Below are positions 15,018-23,648 of a DNA stretch of 29,064 nucleotides, in pieces. The first letter of the stretch is position 1. Every line of letters begins with the position of its first letter. The translations under genes and the position numbers were made by a program. The notes beneath the pieces are model-generated. The model was not told the origin of the DNA and made no database searches. It saw only the letters and a program-made list of their open reading frames with translations. The stretch is from CAZJGF01 sp964545665 (GTDB lineage Bacteria; Chloroflexota; Dehalococcoidia; GIF9; AB-539-J10): the NCBI GenBank assembly GCA_964545665.1, contig CAZJGF010000004.1, positions 1-29,064 on the forward strand. The letters run 5' to 3'.

Positions 15018-16697
15018 ATGCCTATTAGGGTTTTGGCGCCTGAGGTAATCTCTAAGATCGCTGCTGGGGAGGTAATTGAGCGGCCGGCTTCAGTGGTAAA
15101 GGAGTTAGTGGAGAACTCGCTTGATGCCGGAGCCAGTCAGATCAGTGTAGAAGCACAAGGTGGCGGAATAGACTTAATTAAAGTAAGTGACGATGGGGCG
15201 GGTATTTCAGCATCAGAAGTGGAGCTTGCCTTTTGCCGATATGCCACCAGCAAAATTAGCGACTTAGACGATTTGGGGAGTATCTCCAGCCTTGGCTTTC
15301 GGGGTGAGGCCTTGCCTAGCATCAGCGCTGTGGCTGAAGTGGAGGTCTCCACCAAAGCACCTGTGGATACTATTGGTAGCTATGTATACTTAAGGAAGGG
15401 TACCGTAGCTCGTAGAGAGAATCGTGCTAGACCTTTAGGCACCACTGTAGCTGTGCGCCGATTATTCCGCTATTTGCCGGCTAGGCTCAAGTTTCTGAAA
15501 TCGGTGAATACAGAGAGCAGCCATATTGCCAACGTATTGAGCCATTATGCACTGGCTTTTCCTGAGGTCAGGTTCACTTTGCTCCTTGATAAACGGCTTA
15601 GCTTACATAGCACGGGCAATGGCGATATGCGTGATGTAGTGAACCAAATATACGGGTTAGAGTTGGCCCAGGCGATGCTGGAGGTAGAAGGAAGAGATAG
15701 CATTATTAAGGTTAGCGGCTTGGTGAGCCCACCGTCCTTAGCTCGCCCCAACCGCAGCTATCTCAGTTTTTTTATTAATCGAAGGTGGGTACGCAGCCCC
15801 TTACTGGTTAGAGCAACTGAGGAAGCCTATCATGGCTTGCTCATGGACGGCAAACATCCCGTCGCTATAATTAACATCTCGTTGCCACCTGAGGAAATTG
15901 ATGTCAATGTCCATCCTGCCAAAGCTGAGGTGAAGTTTCGCCATGAGCAGGCTGCCTTTGCCAGCGTAAAAGAGGCGATAGAGGGAGCATTAGCCAGGGT
16001 GCCCGTGGCTACCAGGGCCAGTGCTAAGGTTCTGTCTTTCCCAGTTACTTCCCGCCGGCAGCAGAGCACCTGGGTAGTGAGTGAAAAGGAGCCAATTTCT
16101 GTTGCTCCGTTACCTATTCCTGGCTTGCCGGTGCTGCGTGTAATGGGGCAGCTGGCCAATACTTATATTATTGCTGAGGGGCCTGAGGGACTTTACCTGA
16201 TTGACCAGCATGCTGCCCATGAGCGCATACTTTTCGAGAGGATACTAGCCCAGTGGTCACGCCAAGAGGTTGAGGTTCAAGGCCTACTCCAGCCGATCAC
16301 CATAGAACTTAGCCCCAGGGAAGAACAAATGTTGAACACTAACCGGGAAAATTTGGCCCAATTCGGCTTTACTATTGAGCACTTTGGCAGCAGAAGCCAT
16401 TTAGTCCGCGCTGTGCCAGCAGTGGTGGCGGCCACAGATACTATTGAGGCGATAAGGACGTTGCTTGATAAACTAGCTAGCAAGGAGAATGCAACTCCTT
16501 GGGAAGAGAAGATAGCAGAATCGCTTGCCTGTCACAGTGCCATTAGGGCGGGACAGCAGCTAAGTAATGAAGAGATGAGAGAATTAATAAGGCAATTAGA
16601 GCAGGCTAAGCAACCAAGAACCTGTCCCCATGGCCGGCCAACCATGATTCATTTGACCTCATATCAGTTAGAGAGGGAGTTTGGTAGAGTGAGCTAG
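15018..16697 (+). CDS. mutL: DNA mismatch repair protein MutL, endonuclease type
   Basis: An ATPase and mediator of mismatch repair with its own nicking activity. 559 residues. Seen: N-terminal GHKL ATPase motifs, with KELVENSLDAGA (about 28-39), VSDDGAGI (56-63) and YATSKI followed by SLGFRGEAL (91-99); a transducer domain with VNVHPAKAEVKFRH; a short linker; and a C-terminal dimerisation domain. The nicking motif DQHA-x2-E-x4-E is intact from D396, and the supporting motifs ACHSAIRAG, CPHGRPT and EREFGRV are present, so this is the latent endonuclease type found in bacteria without MutH. The ATG has no Shine-Dalgarno sequence, in keeping with the leaderless promoter. It is convergent with the next gene, 2 bp apart. 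No mutS in the window. Confidence 0.97.
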   Translation: MPIRVLAPEVISKIAAGEVIERPASVVKELVENSLDAGASQISVEAQGGGIDLIKVSDDGAGISASEVELAFCRYATSKISDLDDLGSISSLGFRGEALPSISAVAEVEVSTKAPVDTIGSYVYLRKGTVARRENRARPLGTTVAVRRLFRYLPARLKFLKSVNTESSHIANVLSHYALAFPEVRFTLLLDKRLSLHSTGNGDMRDVVNQIYGLELAQAMLEVEGRDSIIKVSGLVSPPSLARPNRSYLSFFINRRWVRSPLLVRATEEAYHGLLMDGKHPVAIINISLPPEEIDVNVHPAKAEVKFRHEQAAFASVKEAIEGALARVPVATRASAKVLSFPVTSRRQQSTWVVSEKEPISVAPLPIPGLPVLRVMGQLANTYIIAEGPEGLYLIDQHAAHERILFERILAQWSRQEVEVQGLLQPITIELSPREEQMLNTNRENLAQFGFTIEHFGSRSHLVRAVPAVVAATDTIEAIRTLLDKLASKENATPWEEKIAESLACHSAIRAGQQLSNEEMRELIRQLEQAKQPRTCPHGRPTMIHLTSYQLEREFGRVS

Positions 16698-16699
16698 AC

Positions 16700-18130
16700 T
16701 CAGCTTCTTGACTGTCTGAGTTCACGATAGCGCAGAAGTCGATCAACAGCTTTGGCCGCACCTCCTATTGAGTGATAGACAGCAATGCCGGCTTCATAGC
16801 ATTTCCTCTGGGCCTTGAGCATCCATTTACAGTCCTCCTCAAAGACAAGAAAGTGAATTACCACCACCAGCGGCTTGGTAAGCTCCCTGTAAGCCCTAAG
16901 AACATCCTGCAAAAGGAACTCCCACGTCTCGGCACGGGGAGGAGGAAGCGAAGTAATGCTAAAAGGGAAATGAACCATGGTCAGGTCTATATTATCGCTG
17001 TTAGCCAGCACCTTGAGAATGTCATAGAATCCCACCCTCCAGGCGTCAGCAGAAAGGTCAACAGGATTGTTCAGGATTGTTCCCGCCTCGCTTCCAAGCA
17101 AGTTGCTGAGTTCCTTACGGGTAACTGGGGGAAAGCGCGGTACTATAAGCCCAGCACCAGCACAATCATCAGCCAGCAACACGGTAGTGCCACCACCAAC
17201 GCCAAGGACGGCAGTTCTTCTCCCTGCAGGCAAAGACAAATAGGAAAAGGTCACTGCCATATCTATTAACTCCTCTAAGCTATATACCCTCACTGCACCG
17301 ACCTGATGCAGAAGTCCATCCCATATCCTCTCCGATCCAGATAGACTACCGGTGTGTGAGGCTGCTGCTACTGCTCCAATCTCGCTGGTCCCCGCCTTAA
17401 GCACTACGACCGGTTTTGTGCTAGCTGTCTTGTTCAAAGCCTGCTTAAAACGCTGACCATTGTTAACTCCCTCGATATAAGCAGTTATGATTTTCGTGTC
17501 GGGGTCATCAGCTAGATACTCAAGCAAATCGCTCTCGTTAACATCACAGGCATTACCATAGGAAATCGCCTTGCTGAATCGAATTCCTCGCTGAGCTGCC
17601 GCTCGAATCAAGTAGATTGCGTTGCCTCCGCTCTGGCAGATAAGCCCCACTGAGCCGCTCTCGTTGGAAGAGTCAGAGACAAAAGCTAATCCCCTTTTAG
17701 GGTGATATACCCCCATACAATTGGGCCCGATAACCCGTATTCCGCTTTGGCGAGCTAAGGAGCAAGCCGCTTTTTCTAATTGGTCACCTTCCTTGGTGGC
17801 AGTTTCGGAGAAGCCTGAAGTGTAAAAATGAATACCCTTAACTCCTTTAGCCGCGCAGTCCCTCATTAACTCCAGCGCGGCTGAAGCTGGAATACAGGAG
17901 ATGACATAATCAACAGGCTCAGGGATATCCTTAACATTAGGATATACTTTCAAGCCCTTGATTTCGCCCCCTTTGGGATTCACTGGATAAATCTTGCCTT
18001 TGAAACCGCAATGTAACAACGAGTTTAAGTAGTTTATCCCGCCAAACCCTGCCCCCTCACTCTTTGTAGAAACCCCCGCGACTGCCACTGACCTGGGGTT
18101 GAAGATGCTGTCCAAATCCGAGTGATCCAT
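16700..18130 (-). CDS. ADP-forming acyl-CoA synthetase, alpha-type subunit (1)
   Basis: Alpha-type subunit of an NDP-forming acyl-CoA synthetase, which converts acyl-CoA plus ADP and phosphate to acid, CoA and ATP (or the reverse). About 476 residues. Seen: an N-terminal CoA-binding Rossmann domain (PRSVAVAGVS), VIGPNCMGVY near 133-142, a succinyl-CoA-ligase-like domain with LICQSGGN (163-170), and the phosphohistidine loop AAASHTGSL with H259. The ATP-grasp (beta) domain is absent but is encoded divergently 190 bp away. The ATG at 18130 is preferred: it gives the family start (DLDSIFNPRSVAV). A TTG at 18244 would add 38 residues without family character. The Shine-Dalgarno sequence is weak. 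The substrate could be acetyl-CoA, a branched acyl-CoA or an aryl-CoA. Confidence 0.92.
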   Translation of the reverse strand: MDHSDLDSIFNPRSVAVAGVSTKSEGAGFGGINYLNSLLHCGFKGKIYPVNPKGGEIKGLKVYPNVKDIPEPVDYVISCIPASAALELMRDCAAKGVKGIHFYTSGFSETATKEGDQLEKAACSLARQSGIRVIGPNCMGVYHPKRGLAFVSDSSNESGSVGLICQSGGNAIYLIRAAAQRGIRFSKAISYGNACDVNESDLLEYLADDPDTKIITAYIEGVNNGQRFKQALNKTASTKPVVVLKAGTSEIGAVAAASHTGSLSGSERIWDGLLHQVGAVRVYSLEELIDMAVTFSYLSLPAGRRTAVLGVGGGTTVLLADDCAGAGLIVPRFPPVTRKELSNLLGSEAGTILNNPVDLSADAWRVGFYDILKVLANSDNIDLTMVHFPFSITSLPPPRAETWEFLLQDVLRAYRELTKPLVVVIHFLVFEEDCKWMLKAQRKCYEAGIAVYHSIGGAAKAVDRLLRYRELRQSRS

Positions 18131-18320
18131 TTCGTCTTTCTCTACCGGCTCTTTATAGTGAAACTCAAAGGACCAAGCCTGTTGCCACCCGAAGTTACAT
18201 ATCTTATCACTGCTCCAATGAATACACCAAACTTTCTTAGTCAACTAGGCAAACACCAGATAATAGGTTAGAATAGGTGTCTGCTAAAATAACCATGCTG
18301 GTGAAAGGAGGAAATAGGCA
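18131..18320. promoter_or_regulatory. Divergent control region between synthetase alpha and beta genes
   Basis: A 190-bp region between the divergent alpha (1) and beta subunit genes. A short ACACC/GGTGT inverted repeat and TAAAAT, near 18285-18290, precede the beta gene, but no -35 at good spacing was found. On the minus strand a TATAAA-like box (18151-18156) lacks a proper partner. Joint control is likely from the arrangement alone. Confidence 0.35.
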
Positions 18321-19001
18321 GTGGGGAAAGGTCAAATTCTAAATCAGCCAAGATTGTTAACCGAGGTCGAGTCCAAACAGCTTCTCGAGCGAGCAGGTAT
18401 ACCTGTTACCAAAACAAAGCTGGCCAGGAGTAAGAAGGAGGCTATTTCTGTAAGCAAAGAGATGGGCTTTCCCGTAGTGCTGAAAATAATTTCTCCTGAT
18501 GTGGTTCATAAAAGCGATTCCGGCGGCGTCAAATTAGGGTTAGCCAACGGTGCTCAAGTAGGCAGAGCCTACAGTGAAATCATGTCATCTGTGAGACAAA
18601 AGTATCCCCAGGCTGCCGTTCAAGGCGTGTCGGTGCAGCCCATGGCTTCAGCAGGCATGGAGGTTATTGTTGGCATGAGCAAGGACCCTCAATTCGGGCC
18701 TGTGCTCATGTTTGGCCTTGGCGGTGTGCTGGTAGAAGTGCTGAAGGATGTATCTTTCCGGATAGTCCCGGTTACCAAACGGGACGCCAGCGAGATGATC
18801 AGGGAGATAAAAGGCTATCCTCTGTTACAGGGTTATAGAGGACAGGAAGCAGTCGACGTTGCCTCTTTAGAAGGCCTGATAGTTAGGGTATCTGAGTTCA
18901 TTGAGCAAAACCCTCAGATAGAAGAACTTGACCTCAATCCCGTCTTTGCTTATAGGGATAAGGCCGTAGCTGTTGATGCCAGGATAGTGTTGGAGGCCTG
19001 A
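18321..19001 (+). CDS. ADP-forming acyl-CoA synthetase, beta (ATP-grasp) subunit
   Basis: The nucleotide-binding subunit that completes an NDP-forming acyl-CoA synthetase. 226 residues, as expected for a stand-alone ATP-grasp_5 protein. Seen: LTEVESKQLLERAGIPV at the N-terminus; GFPVVLKIISP; the second phosphohistidine H63 in VVHKSDSGGV; VQPMASAGMEVIVGMSKDPQFGP split over the central sheet; GLGGVLVEVLKDV; and the metal-binding end DLNPVFAY. The GTG start is chosen because AAAGGAGG lies about 9 nt upstream. It is the only beta subunit in the window, against three alpha-type genes, so it may serve more than one alpha. Confidence 0.94.
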   Translation: MGKGQILNQPRLLTEVESKQLLERAGIPVTKTKLARSKKEAISVSKEMGFPVVLKIISPDVVHKSDSGGVKLGLANGAQVGRAYSEIMSSVRQKYPQAAVQGVSVQPMASAGMEVIVGMSKDPQFGPVLMFGLGGVLVEVLKDVSFRIVPVTKRDASEMIREIKGYPLLQGYRGQEAVDVASLEGLIVRVSEFIEQNPQIEELDLNPVFAYRDKAVAVDARIVLEA

Positions 19002-19087
19002 CAACCAGCAAAGTCAGGTCACTCAGCACATACGACGGCCTCTCTTGTCAATATTGTTAGCTGCCTCTCCCGGTGGTCTTGTACCTG

Positions 19088-19105
19088 GCACTGGCATGGC
19101 AGTGC
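19088..19105. repeat. Inverted repeat upstream of the tetronate kinase gene
   Basis: GCACTG and CAGTGC form a perfect 6-bp inverted repeat around GCATGG, 42 nt before the preferred kinase start. It could be an operator or a leader hairpin. No -10/-35 pair at normal spacing was found near it, so the kinase may be read from the beta subunit promoter upstream. Confidence 0.35.
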
Positions 19106-19147
19106 TGTCCCATAGGATTAAGAGAGGAGATGGAAGAGAAAGCGTCC

Positions 19148-20422
19148 ATGAAACGGTTCGGAATCATTGCTGATGACTTGACTGGTGCCATGGATACGGG
19201 AGCGGGTTTTGCCAGAATTGGACTGGACTCCGTTATCTCCTTTGGCAATGAGTTGGCGTCACAGGCTAGTGTAGTGGTGATCAGCACCGATAGCAGAGCC
19301 GATGACAGCGAAACAGCCTACAGGAAGACAAGAAAGGAAGCCCACAAACTTGCCGGCCTATATGTTTATAAGAAGATTGACTCAACGATGCGAGGAAACA
19401 TTAGTAGCGAACTGTGGGCGGTGATAGACGCACTGCACATGGAGAAAACCATAGTGTGTCCGGCGTTTCCTGCCAACAATCGCACCGTTGTTGATGGGAA
19501 ACTTCTAGTGGGAAATACACCTGTCAATGAAACCTATTTTGGGCATGATCCCACTTGTCCTGTAATGGAGGCTCACATACCGACGCTGCTGCAAAAGCAA
19601 GGTGGCTTTCAGGTGGGCAGCATAGATTTGGAAGGAGTGAAGAAGGGACCATCTTACATTGCTCAGCAGATTTCGGAGAGTGAGGAGAGGGTGCTAGTAA
19701 TTGACGCCGTAGAACAGGTTCACCTGAGACATATTGCTAGGGCTTTAGCCATGGGTGGCAGCTCTTGGTTGCCTTGTGGTTCAGCCGGGCTAGCTAGTGA
19801 GCTGCCCTTAGCATTTGGTTGTAAAACGAGAGATGTGGAACCAGCCGAGCTGATGATGAGTCGGAATCCGGTATTGTTAGTGGTCGGGAGCCGCAATGAT
19901 GCTACGGCTAGACAGCTCAAAGAAGCTGAGACTCGCTTAGGTCTTCCTCTGATCTCAATTGAGCCAAGCGAATTTGCTCACAGGAAAGGAAGAATAGCTA
20001 GGATAAACCAGCTTGCAAGGGAAGTGAGCAACCTTATAAGCTGTGGAGAGAGCGTTATCATCAGTTCAACGCTAAGCCGCTATGTGCCAGCTTTAACAGG
20101 GGCTACTGCTGGTATCCTGGCAGCGATAGCAGCAAGGGCGGCACGACGGTTGGATATAGCCGGGCTTATCTTAAGTGGCGGGGATGTTGCCAGAGCGACA
20201 TGCGAAGCTCTAGGTGTTACTGGGATAAGAATACTGAGGGAACTTCAGCCAGGAACCGTCGTAGGGGAGATGACAGGAGCCGTGAAGGAAGGGATGAGAG
20301 TTGTTACTAAAGCAGGAGGATTTGGCAGCGACGATGCTATAGTTGATACTATTCGCTACTTGAAAGGGAACGAGAAAGGTGGAGCAGAGGAGAAAACCCG
20401 TACTCGGCATAACCATGGGTGA
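19148..20422 (+). CDS. Four-carbon acid sugar kinase (DUF1537 family)
   Basis: An ATP-dependent kinase of tetronates (D-threonate, D-erythronate or 3-oxo-tetronate). 424 residues from the preferred ATG. Seen: the N-terminal substrate motif GIIADDLTGAMDTGAGFA; KKIDSTMRGN, with a likely substrate-binding lysine/aspartate/arginine set; the CPAFPANNRTV segment; GSAGLA; and the C-terminal nucleotide-binding region with GLILSGGDVARATCEALGV and KAGGFGSDDAI. The ATG at 19148 places MKRFGIIADDLTGA at the N-terminus as in relatives. An earlier ATG (19130) sits directly on AGGAG and would add 6 residues. It overlaps the next gene by 44 bp. With a PdxA2-type neighbour and no aldolase gene, a D-threonate or D-erythronate 4-kinase is more likely than the aldolase-route kinase OtnK. 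Confidence 0.92.
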   Translation: MKRFGIIADDLTGAMDTGAGFARIGLDSVISFGNELASQASVVVISTDSRADDSETAYRKTRKEAHKLAGLYVYKKIDSTMRGNISSELWAVIDALHMEKTIVCPAFPANNRTVVDGKLLVGNTPVNETYFGHDPTCPVMEAHIPTLLQKQGGFQVGSIDLEGVKKGPSYIAQQISESEERVLVIDAVEQVHLRHIARALAMGGSSWLPCGSAGLASELPLAFGCKTRDVEPAELMMSRNPVLLVVGSRNDATARQLKEAETRLGLPLISIEPSEFAHRKGRIARINQLAREVSNLISCGESVIISSTLSRYVPALTGATAGILAAIAARAARRLDIAGLILSGGDVARATCEALGVTGIRILRELQPGTVVGEMTGAVKEGMRVVTKAGGFGSDDAIVDTIRYLKGNEKGGAEEKTRTRHNHG

Positions 20423-21383
20423 CCCCACTGGCGCTGGCCCTGAGATCATAGTCAAGGCATTGTTCTCGGAGGAAATCAGTGGTCTGTGTAGAGCTATAGT
20501 TATTGGCGATGCTGCTGTGATGCGCGCTGCGGCTGACATAGTGAAAATACCAGCAGAAATCAGGATTATCAAAAATGTAGGTGAAGCAGAATTTGCCAGT
20601 GGCCTAATTGAAGTGATTGACCTAAGGAATGTGGATATGGAGGCATTGGTGCGTGGGCGGGTGGATGCAATGGGGGGAAAAGCAGCTTACGCCTGTGTAG
20701 AGAGGGCAACTAAGTTGGCTCTAACTAGGGAGATAGATGCTGTAGTTACAGCTCCGCTCAACAAGGAGGCGTTAAACAGGGCAGGATATGCCTACTCAGG
20801 CCACACGGAAATTCTGGCGCACCTATGTGATGTGAACGATGTGGTCATGATGCTTGTAGCCGGTAACCTGCGGATAGCACATGTAACCACCCATGTTTCA
20901 TTGCGCCAGGCCTGCGATTTGGTGACCAAAGACCGAATCCTGCGTGTATTGGAGCTAAGTTACGCAGGAGTGCGAAGGATGGGAGTGGCAGAGCCTCGCT
21001 TGGTTGTGGCTGGGCTCAACCCACACGCTAGTGAAGATGGGCTGTTTGGTAAAGAAGAGAAAGAACAGATATTACCGGCAGTAGAAGCAGCTAGAAAATT
21101 GGGGTTGGATGTGACAGGCCCACTGCCTCCGGATACGGCATTCCTTCGGGCCTGGCGAGGGGAGTTCGACATCGCTATCGCTATGTACCATGACCAAGGC
21201 CATATACCCATGAAGATGGTTGGTTTTGATGAGGGTGTAAATGTGACCTTGGGTTTACCAATTATCAGGACTTCGGTGGACCATGGAACGGTCTTTGGCA
21301 AGGCAGGAAAAGGCACTGCACGTCCGCAAAGTATGATCGAGTCTATAAAGCTTGCTGCTATAATGTGTCTCGGGTCACAATGA
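20379..21383 (+). CDS. pdxA2: PdxA-family dehydrogenase, probably PdxA2 (4-phosphotetronate 3-dehydrogenase)
   Basis: An NAD-dependent, metal-using dehydrogenase of the PdxA family. 334 residues, full length. Seen: GITMGDPTGAGPEI at the N-terminus; YSGHTEILAHL, with a metal-binding His; the TTHVSL segment; GLNPHASEDGLFGKEE; and the C-terminal metal and cofactor region YHDQGHIPMKMVGF, then TLGLPIIRTSVDHGT. The YHDQGHIP form, and the partner kinase, point to PdxA2, which oxidises and decarboxylates 4-phospho-D-threonate or -erythronate to dihydroxyacetone phosphate. Vitamin B6 synthesis (true PdxA) is the alternative; no other B6 genes are nearby. The GTG start lies inside the kinase gene and fits the family N-terminus. 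An ATG at 20415 would cut the first strand. Confidence 0.92.
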   Translation: MEQRRKPVLGITMGDPTGAGPEIIVKALFSEEISGLCRAIVIGDAAVMRAAADIVKIPAEIRIIKNVGEAEFASGLIEVIDLRNVDMEALVRGRVDAMGGKAAYACVERATKLALTREIDAVVTAPLNKEALNRAGYAYSGHTEILAHLCDVNDVVMMLVAGNLRIAHVTTHVSLRQACDLVTKDRILRVLELSYAGVRRMGVAEPRLVVAGLNPHASEDGLFGKEEKEQILPAVEAARKLGLDVTGPLPPDTAFLRAWRGEFDIAIAMYHDQGHIPMKMVGFDEGVNVTLGLPIIRTSVDHGTVFGKAGKGTARPQSMIESIKLAAIMCLGSQ

Positions 21384-21444
21384 TATGCCTTAAACATAAA
21401 CCAAAATCGCATCACCCAGCAAAGATGGTGTGAAAGGAGGAGCA

Positions 21445-22185
21445 ATGTTCAAAACCCGAATTACCGAAATGTTAGATATCCAATATCCGATAATCCAGGG
21501 TGGAATGATCTGGCTATCAAGGGCAGAATTGGCGGCAGCAGTATCTAATGCTGGTGGTCTGGGTATATTGTCTTCTATCACTTTCCCAACAGCATGGGAG
21601 CTGCGTGAGGAAATTCGGAAGACAAAAGACCTTACCGATAAGCCCTTCGGGGTGAACTTCCCCATATTTCCCGCGACCAGACCTACGGAGGGGATGGAAA
21701 AATATATTGATGCAGCTATTGAGGAAGGGGTGAGGGTTGCTGAGACGTCGGGACAAAGTCCAGAGCCGTATATGAAGCAGTTCGAAGATGGTGGCGTGAA
21801 AGTGATACACAAAGTTCCTGCGGTAAGATTCGCTCAAACTGCGGAGAGAATAGGGGTAAATGCTGTAGCTATATTTGGTTGTGAGGGGGGTGGCCACGTG
21901 GGACTAGATTACGTTACGTCTCTTGTCCTCATACCTCGAGCGGTGGACTCAGTTAAGATACCGATTGTTGCTGCCGGCGGATTTGGGGATGCCCGTGGAC
22001 TTGTTGCTGCACTGGCACTGGGTGCTGAGGCAGTGCTGATGGGCACCAGGTTCATGGCAAGCAAGGAAAGCCCGGCCCACCCCAGAATAAAAGACTATCT
22101 GGTAACAGCCAGGGAGACAGACACCATGCTTATTGAGCAGTCTATTCGGAATACTGCGCGGGTGATAAAGAATAAACCGGCACAA
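21445..22185 (+). CDS. Nitronate monooxygenase-family flavoprotein (3' part lost in gap)
   Basis: An FMN-dependent TIM-barrel protein of the nitronate monooxygenase/2-nitropropane dioxygenase group, which also contains enoyl reductases related to FabK. AAAGGAGG lies 4 nt before the ATG. About 247 residues are visible of the usual 310-350. Seen: ITEMLDIQYPIIQGGM; NAGGLGILSS; the GVNF strand; the flavin/active-site loop CEGGGHVGLD; and phosphate-binding PIVAAGGFGD with GAEAVLMGTRFMASKES. The reading frame stays open up to the run of N. It is 61 bp after pdxA2 and on the same strand, so probably part of that transcript. The substrate is unknown. Many such proteins next to acyl-CoA genes are not nitronate oxidases. 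Confidence 0.88.
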
Positions 22186-22285
22186 NNNNNNNNNNNNNNN
22201 NNNNNNNNNNNNNNNNNNNNNNNNNNNNNNNNNNNNNNNNNNNNNNNNNNNNNNNNNNNNNNNNNNNNNNNNNNNNNNNNNNNNN
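22186..22285. other. Assembly gap (100 N)
   Basis: Exactly 100 N, the common placeholder for a scaffold gap of unknown length. It removes the 3' ends of two convergent genes. The real distance and any gene between them cannot be known from this window. Confidence 0.97.
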
Positions 22286-23609
22286 CGGAGCTGGGGAAGA
22301 CCAACGTTTTGCCAGTCTTCTCCAACTCATTCTTGGCTTCGTCACCCAAGGGGCCAAATAGGTGGAAGACCAGTGGTTTGTCTGGATAGTCTTTGGTTAC
22401 TTCTTCTACGAGCTGGCGAAGCTCAATGTACAGTGCGGGTTTGTAGGGATTAAATATACACAGAACTGCACTTACCTGTTCATCGCAGAGGAGGTTTCTC
22501 ACCGCTGCCTCTTCCATCTGGAAAAGCGAATGTTTAGAGATCATCGTTCCTGGCCATATGTCCACCGGATTGCCTATGGCTAACCAAGATGGAGACAGGG
22601 CGCCAAGTGTCTCTGCGGTTGTCGAGGATAGCTCAGCTAGCTCCAAGCCGAACTTTTCACAAGCATCGGCTCCCATGATGCCATACCCCCCTGTGTAGGT
22701 GACGATGCCGATTTTCCTCCCTCGCATCGAAGGCAATACACGGAAAGCTCTCATCGCATCACAAAAATCTTCCATGTCACTTGCTCTAATCACACCAGAC
22801 CCTTTGAGTGCCGTGTCCCATATTTCATCCCTGCCAGTCAATGAACCTGTATGAGATTGAGCAGCCTGAGCAGCCTGCCCGCTTCTTCCCGTCTTCAAAG
22901 CAACTACAGGCTTCTTCTTAGCTACCCTCTTGACCACGGTTAGAAACCGCCTGCCATCTTTGATACCCTCGATGTGCAAGGCAATTACTTTTGTCTCAGC
23001 ATCCTGTTCGAAGTATTCCAGGCCATCAGCAAGGTCAATATCACAGGCGTTGCCTAGATCGATTCCCTTGCCTAGCACTCTCAGATTGGCGAAACCTTCG
23101 AAGAAAGCTCCAGTCTGACAGATCAAGCCAACGGGTATCCTCTCCATCTTTGCCCCAATAAAGGACGAACTGAAGTTGATGTTAGCATTAGCTGTGCCAA
23201 AGGTGTTGGGACCCAGTATTCTGGTTTCGTTCCCTTTGATGAGATTGTCTATTTCCTCCTGTAATCGCTTACCCTCTGCGTCGTTAGCATCGGTAAGGCC
23301 TTGCGTTACTATTGTTATGGCTGAAATGCGCTTGTCAACACATTCCTTGACTACGCCAGGAACCAAAGACCTGGGTAAACTTATCACTGCTAGGTCAACC
23401 TTCTCAGGCAGTTCCTCCACATTGGGATAGGTCTTGACTCCCAGAATCTCACTGGTATTAGGATTGACGGGGTAAATACGCCCTTCGTAGCCGTAACTAA
23501 GCAGGTTTTCCAGGATATTAAATGCTTCCTCCCCGGTACGTCGCGATGCCCCGATAATGGCTACAGATTTGGGTTCCACAAATTGCTTCACCTGGTTTAC
23601 AATATCCAT
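22286..23609 (-). CDS. ADP-forming acyl-CoA synthetase, alpha-type subunit (2), 3' truncated
   Basis: A second alpha-type subunit. 441 residues are visible; an estimated 20-40 C-terminal residues are lost in the gap. GGAGG lies 9-10 nt before the ATG. Seen: the CoA-binding domain starting PKSVAIIGAS, ILGPNTFGTA (131-140), the second domain with GLICQTGAFFEG (161-172), the phosphohistidine loop AAQSHTGSL with H253, and IVTYTGGYGIMGADACE. It differs from the other two copies: the CQSGG/SQSGG motif reads CQTGAF here, and the IGPNC motif reads LGPNT. It may act on another substrate or be a divergent regulatory subunit. It has no beta subunit beside it. Confidence 0.9.
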
Positions 23610-23624
23610 AGCTGCTGTACCTCC

Positions 23625-23648
23625 GTTTACTTTGAGTCAAAACACTCA
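23625..23648. promoter_or_regulatory. Palindrome and hairpin upstream of synthetase alpha (2)
   Basis: TTTGA-G-TCAAA (23631-23641) is a perfect 11-bp palindrome; TGAGT-CAAAAC-ACTCA (23633-23648) is an overlapping inverted repeat. They lie 20-40 bp before the minus-strand start, where a repressor site or leader hairpin would fit. No clear -35/-10 pair was found in the 199-bp divergent region for either gene. Confidence 0.35.

Noticed and set aside
18131..18244. N-terminal extension of synthetase alpha (1) from a TTG
   Set aside because: The extra 38 residues lack family character, and the inner ATG gives the conserved N-terminus.
21430..22389. Single plus-strand gene reading through the run of N
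   Set aside because: The frame is continuous only because N codons are untranslatable. Past the gap the real coding strand is minus (synthetase alpha 2).
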